From: Candidatus Chlorohelix allophototropha
GTDB taxonomy: Bacteria > Chloroflexota > Chloroflexia > Chloroheliales > Chloroheliaceae
Length of the DNA: 64,000 nucleotides
Direction of reading: 5' to 3'
Assembly: GCF_030389965.1 (NCBI RefSeq)
Contig: NZ_CP128400.1
Location: 1,922,001-1,986,000, forward strand
A program made the translations under genes and the position numbers. Positions 61,968 to 64,000 of the stretch are shown here, in pieces. Position 1 is the first letter of the stretch. Each line of letters opens with the position of its first letter. The notes beneath the pieces are model-generated. The model was not told the DNA's origin. It worked only from the letters and a program-made list of their open reading frames with translations, and did no database searches.

Positions 61968-63284
61968 TCAATTTAAGAGCTGCGGAACCAAAATAGGAGG
62001 ACTATTAAGCAGCTGAAAACTGGAGGGTTTGGATTTTTTCCTATCCAAACGACAGCCTTTTTGCATACTAGCACAAATATAAATCAATTCTTGCAATAAG
62101 TGGGGCGGATTATCAATACGAAACAGTAAGCTGCGGGCGTGTGCTCGCACAATACGACTAGCCTTGATGAGACTGCGTTCCGCTTCTTGCCACACCCCTG
62201 CCAGCACTAACCAGTGCTGAATAATTTGCCCAATCAGTTTGGCATATATTTCGCATAATATCGCCCAAGGCTTGTGGCTATGCCAGCGTTCCAATCCACC
62301 CCCACTTTTCCACAATTTGAAAAGAAGTTCAATCTGCCAGCGTAACCGATACAATACTGCCACTTCTGCGGGACTAGCCTGCTCCTGCGACAGATTGGTT
62401 AGATACACACTCCAGTAGCTTAAGGCTTGACGTTCGGCGCTGACCGGACGCTGCTGCTTGCGTGCCAACTCCTTGAAAGCCTGCTGACGAGTTTGTACTA
62501 CTCCAGAAGGTACTTGCCATGCCACTAACCGACAGCGCAAACGTTCTTTTACCCCCACCTCTACTACCCTATCTATCAGCTTTTGTGACTGTTGTCCCAA
62601 CCATTTACTCAAAGCTAAGGGTTGTTGGTGCGCCCCGTACACTTGTAGTCCGGTTTGAGCTTTGGTTAGGTACAATACCGCTTGCGCTTCTAATTCTTTC
62701 AATCGTCCCAATTTGAAATAGCCTAAATCGGTTATCCGTAGCGCCCCCGCTGGTAAACTTAGCTTTTGATGCGGTCCTTGCCGATCGTGCAGACGGGCTG
62801 GACTTAATTCCGGTCCCAGTAGCGCCCCGCTTAGCAGTTCCAAACCCACGTGCAGTTTCAGACCAGCCTCACTTTGACTACCCTCTTTCCCACACCCTTG
62901 CCAATGGGCGCTCAAGGTTGGCGGTAAACTGATAGTCGAACTATCCAGTACATACACCCCTTTGAAGCGTTGCAGTAGGCTCAAACTCGCTGGTTCCTGC
63001 CCTAGCATTTTTTCTACACACCAACCTAACAAAGCCTGTAAATAACTTGCCGCTTGGCTTGTAAAACTCTGGTCAAGCGCTTGTTTGCTAACCTTGGCTA
63101 TTTGTGCCAGTTCACTCCGACTTGCCTCAGGATTGGACAGCCAGCCTCCGATTAGCGCTTTGGCGAATGTGGCGCCATCCAGTTTTGATCGTCGTTGTCG
63201 AAAACCCGTCTCCACTGCCAGATGTTGCGCTGTTTCATTAAATAGGGCTTGCAAATTCCCCGCTATTTGTTTAAGCTTTTCCAT
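61968..63284 (-). CDS. IS4-family transposase, copy 2
   Basis: A 438-residue transposase identical to copy 1 except, as far as I can see, Gly230 (Ala in copy 1) and Val433 (Leu in copy 1). D114, D186 and E319 and the YREK motif are intact. Several differences between the copies are silent, such as the codons around residue 33. The fold-back hairpin before the start (63286-63346) is conserved. Confidence 0.93.
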   Translation of the reverse strand: MEKLKQIAGNLQALFNETAQHLAVETGFRQRRSKLDGATFAKALIGGWLSNPEASRSELAQIAKVSKQALDQSFTSQAASYLQALLGWCVEKMLGQEPASLSLLQRFKGVYVLDSSTISLPPTLSAHWQGCGKEGSQSEAGLKLHVGLELLSGALLGPELSPARLHDRQGPHQKLSLPAGALRITDLGYFKLGRLKELEAQAVLYLTKAQTGLQVYGAHQQPLALSKWLGQQSQKLIDRVVEVGVKERLRCRLVAWQVPSGVVQTRQQAFKELARKQQRPVSAERQALSYWSVYLTNLSQEQASPAEVAVLYRLRWQIELLFKLWKSGGGLERWHSHKPWAILCEIYAKLIGQIIQHWLVLAGVWQEAERSLIKASRIVRAHARSLLFRIDNPPHLLQELIYICASMQKGCRLDRKKSKPSSFQLLNSPPILVPQLLN

Positions 63285-63285
63285 G

Positions 63286-63346
63286 AAAGTACCTGTGTTT
63301 GGCTTAAGGTTTTTTTTTGCAATTAAATCTTTGCCACAGGTACTTT
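63286..63346 (-). promoter_or_regulatory. Fold-back hairpin over the transposase ribosome site, copy 2
   Basis: AAAGTACCTGTG / CACAGGTACTTT inverted repeat at 63286-63297 and 63335-63346, immediately before the transposase ATG. Confidence 0.65.
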
Positions 63347-63382
63347 CTTTTGTCTACTTCCCATTCTTTTTAAATTGACGAC

Positions 63383-63483
63383 CATGGGGCGGTTCGCGAA
63401 CCGCCCCTACAAAAACGATTTTCTTAACGTTTGGGGCGAAAGTTAAAAATGGAAATACCGACCTTGCAACTGCCCTGCTTGAG
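63383..63483. repeat. Right arm of the long inverted repeat around IS copy 2
   Basis: Mirror of 61863-61963. The region up to 63513 carries no gene. Confidence 0.8.
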
Positions 63484-63513
63484 TTTATATAACCAGAGTA
63501 ACCGCGCGGTAGC

Positions 63514-63942
63514 TTATTCAGCAAGGGCTAACTCAATTGAAATATCCTGCGCCCCTTGCCATAGAATTATTTGCCCCATCTCCTTTAGCTTTTGGCGACC
63601 TTCCAAGATAGTGGCAAAGTGGTTTCCGGCAAGCTGACCGAGTTTACTGGAAAACAGGCACGCGCCATAGGGAAATAAAATCTCGGTTTCACTCAGGTTG
63701 CCGGTATAAATTAAGAGTTCGCCGGGCGCGGGGTGGCTGGTATGGTTCTCGTAACCCACCCCCACCGGAAACGCGCCCATTGGAACCCAAGCCGATTCAC
63801 CACTCCAACGCGCCTGAATCAGTTTATTGCTGAAAGGTAACATCTTGCGCAAAGCAGCACAGGTCTGAGGGGCGTTTTCTTCTTCGAGGGTAGCCGTAAA
63901 GTTGAAAGAGCCGACCCTGATGTTGAGCAAAGTGTTAGCCAT
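63514..63942 (-). CDS. DUF3830-family cyclophilin-like protein
   Basis: A 142-residue beta-rich protein of the DUF3830 / cyclophilin-like group: 'NIRVGSFNFTATLEEENAPQTCAALRKMLPFSNKLIQARWSGESAWVPMG' and 'HPAPGELLIYTGNLSETEILFPYGACLFSSKLGQLAGNHFATILEG'. The opening 'xxxATLEEENAPQTCAA' parallels the start of cyclophilin domains. The enzymatic role is unproven. AGAGGAATATT precedes the ATG. A minus-strand gene appears to end 15 bp upstream, so it may be the second gene of an operon. Confidence 0.75.
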   Translation of the reverse strand: MANTLLNIRVGSFNFTATLEEENAPQTCAALRKMLPFSNKLIQARWSGESAWVPMGAFPVGVGYENHTSHPAPGELLIYTGNLSETEILFPYGACLFSSKLGQLAGNHFATILEGRQKLKEMGQIILWQGAQDISIELALAE

Positions 63943-63957
63943 AATATTCCTCTTTAG

Positions 63958-64000
63958 TTATTGCGACCATTCGGTGGGCTGACGCTCCCAACGATGCACG
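63958..64000 (-). CDS. C-terminal end of an unidentified minus-strand gene
   Basis: The minus strand from base 64000 reads V-H-R-W-E-R-Q-P-T-E-W-S-Q then TAA at 63958-63960. The frame is open to the window edge and the stop lies 15 bp before the DUF3830 start, as expected in an operon. Thirteen codons are too few to assign a product. Confidence 0.4.
   Translation of the reverse strand, partial: VHRWERQPTEWSQ

Larger units (their letters stand above)
61964..63382 (-). mobile_element. IS4-family insertion sequence, copy 2
   Basis: 1,419 bp, the same length and termini as 40608-42026 (GTCGTCAATTTAA ... TTAAATTGACGAC), flanked by CATG on both sides. It lies exactly at the centre of a long palindrome whose arms are 61863-61963 and 63383-63483. 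Only a handful of base differences separate it from copy 1. Confidence 0.92.

Overview
The window looks like chromosomal DNA from a free-living member of the Chloroflexota (inference). The basis is: many multi-PAS sensor kinases, lipoproteins with Thr/Ala-rich linkers, a DUF5671-type membrane protein, an extracellular domain I associate with Chloroflexota (C-terminus of the 42330-44033 product), mixed GC content and abundant intergenic palindromes. I cannot name a genus. I see no rRNA, tRNA or CRISPR array.

Layout. 1-3306 is the 3' part of a PAS-rich hybrid histidine kinase. 3.3-10.1 kb holds small membrane proteins, a Cys/Met PLP enzyme, an isoprenylcysteine-methyltransferase-like protein, a TPR remnant and an AT-rich pair of unknowns. 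10.3-19.4 kb is a disaccharide locus: two ABC permeases and a solute-binding lipoprotein on the minus strand, diverging from a LacI-family regulator, an amylosucrase-type GH13 enzyme and trehalose synthase. The divergent region has two sigma70-like promoters and two LacI-type operators. 19.7-27.6 kb holds two beta-propeller lipoproteins, DUF1801 and VOC proteins and a second giant sensor kinase. 28.0-31.4 kb is a Zn/Mn ABC importer (binding protein and two permeases, no ATPase) with a Uma2-type gene inside it. 31.5-36.1 kb resembles a stress/envelope cluster: a small Lys-rich protein, a single-domain response regulator, GlsB/YeaQ, YggT, and an alpha/beta-hydrolase-fold protein that has lost catalytic residues and carries three 27-residue repeats. 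36.4-40.3 kb has an unknown gene pair, a DUF2087 regulator, an azoreductase and PurU.

40.4-64 kb is accessory in character. It has two near-identical IS4-family elements, a truncated M23-peptidase-like gene, a TIR-TM-extracellular protein, a tandem pair of ABM-domain genes with an identical leader, a seven-gene run of mostly uncharacterised membrane proteins preceded by a 1,069-aa protein with an LQR-GN-V-RLL motif, a Rieske oxygenase, a secreted beta-propeller, a TIR-FGE fusion flanked by repeats, PncB, a coiled-coil methyltransferase, an orphan Flp-type pilin and a DUF3830 protein.

Repeats are the strongest structural theme. A MITE-like element occurs about six times; one copy keeps 11-bp terminal inverted repeats and a perfect 8-bp target duplication. 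The IS element sits in CCCCATGGGG palindromes at both sites. Four unrelated lipoproteins share a C-G-D-N-T-A-T sequence after the lipobox. The best candidates for undescribed biology are the TIR-TM-ectodomain protein, the TIR-FGE cassette, the 45.3-52.6 kb membrane operon with its large upstream protein, and the pseudo-hydrolase with tandem repeats.
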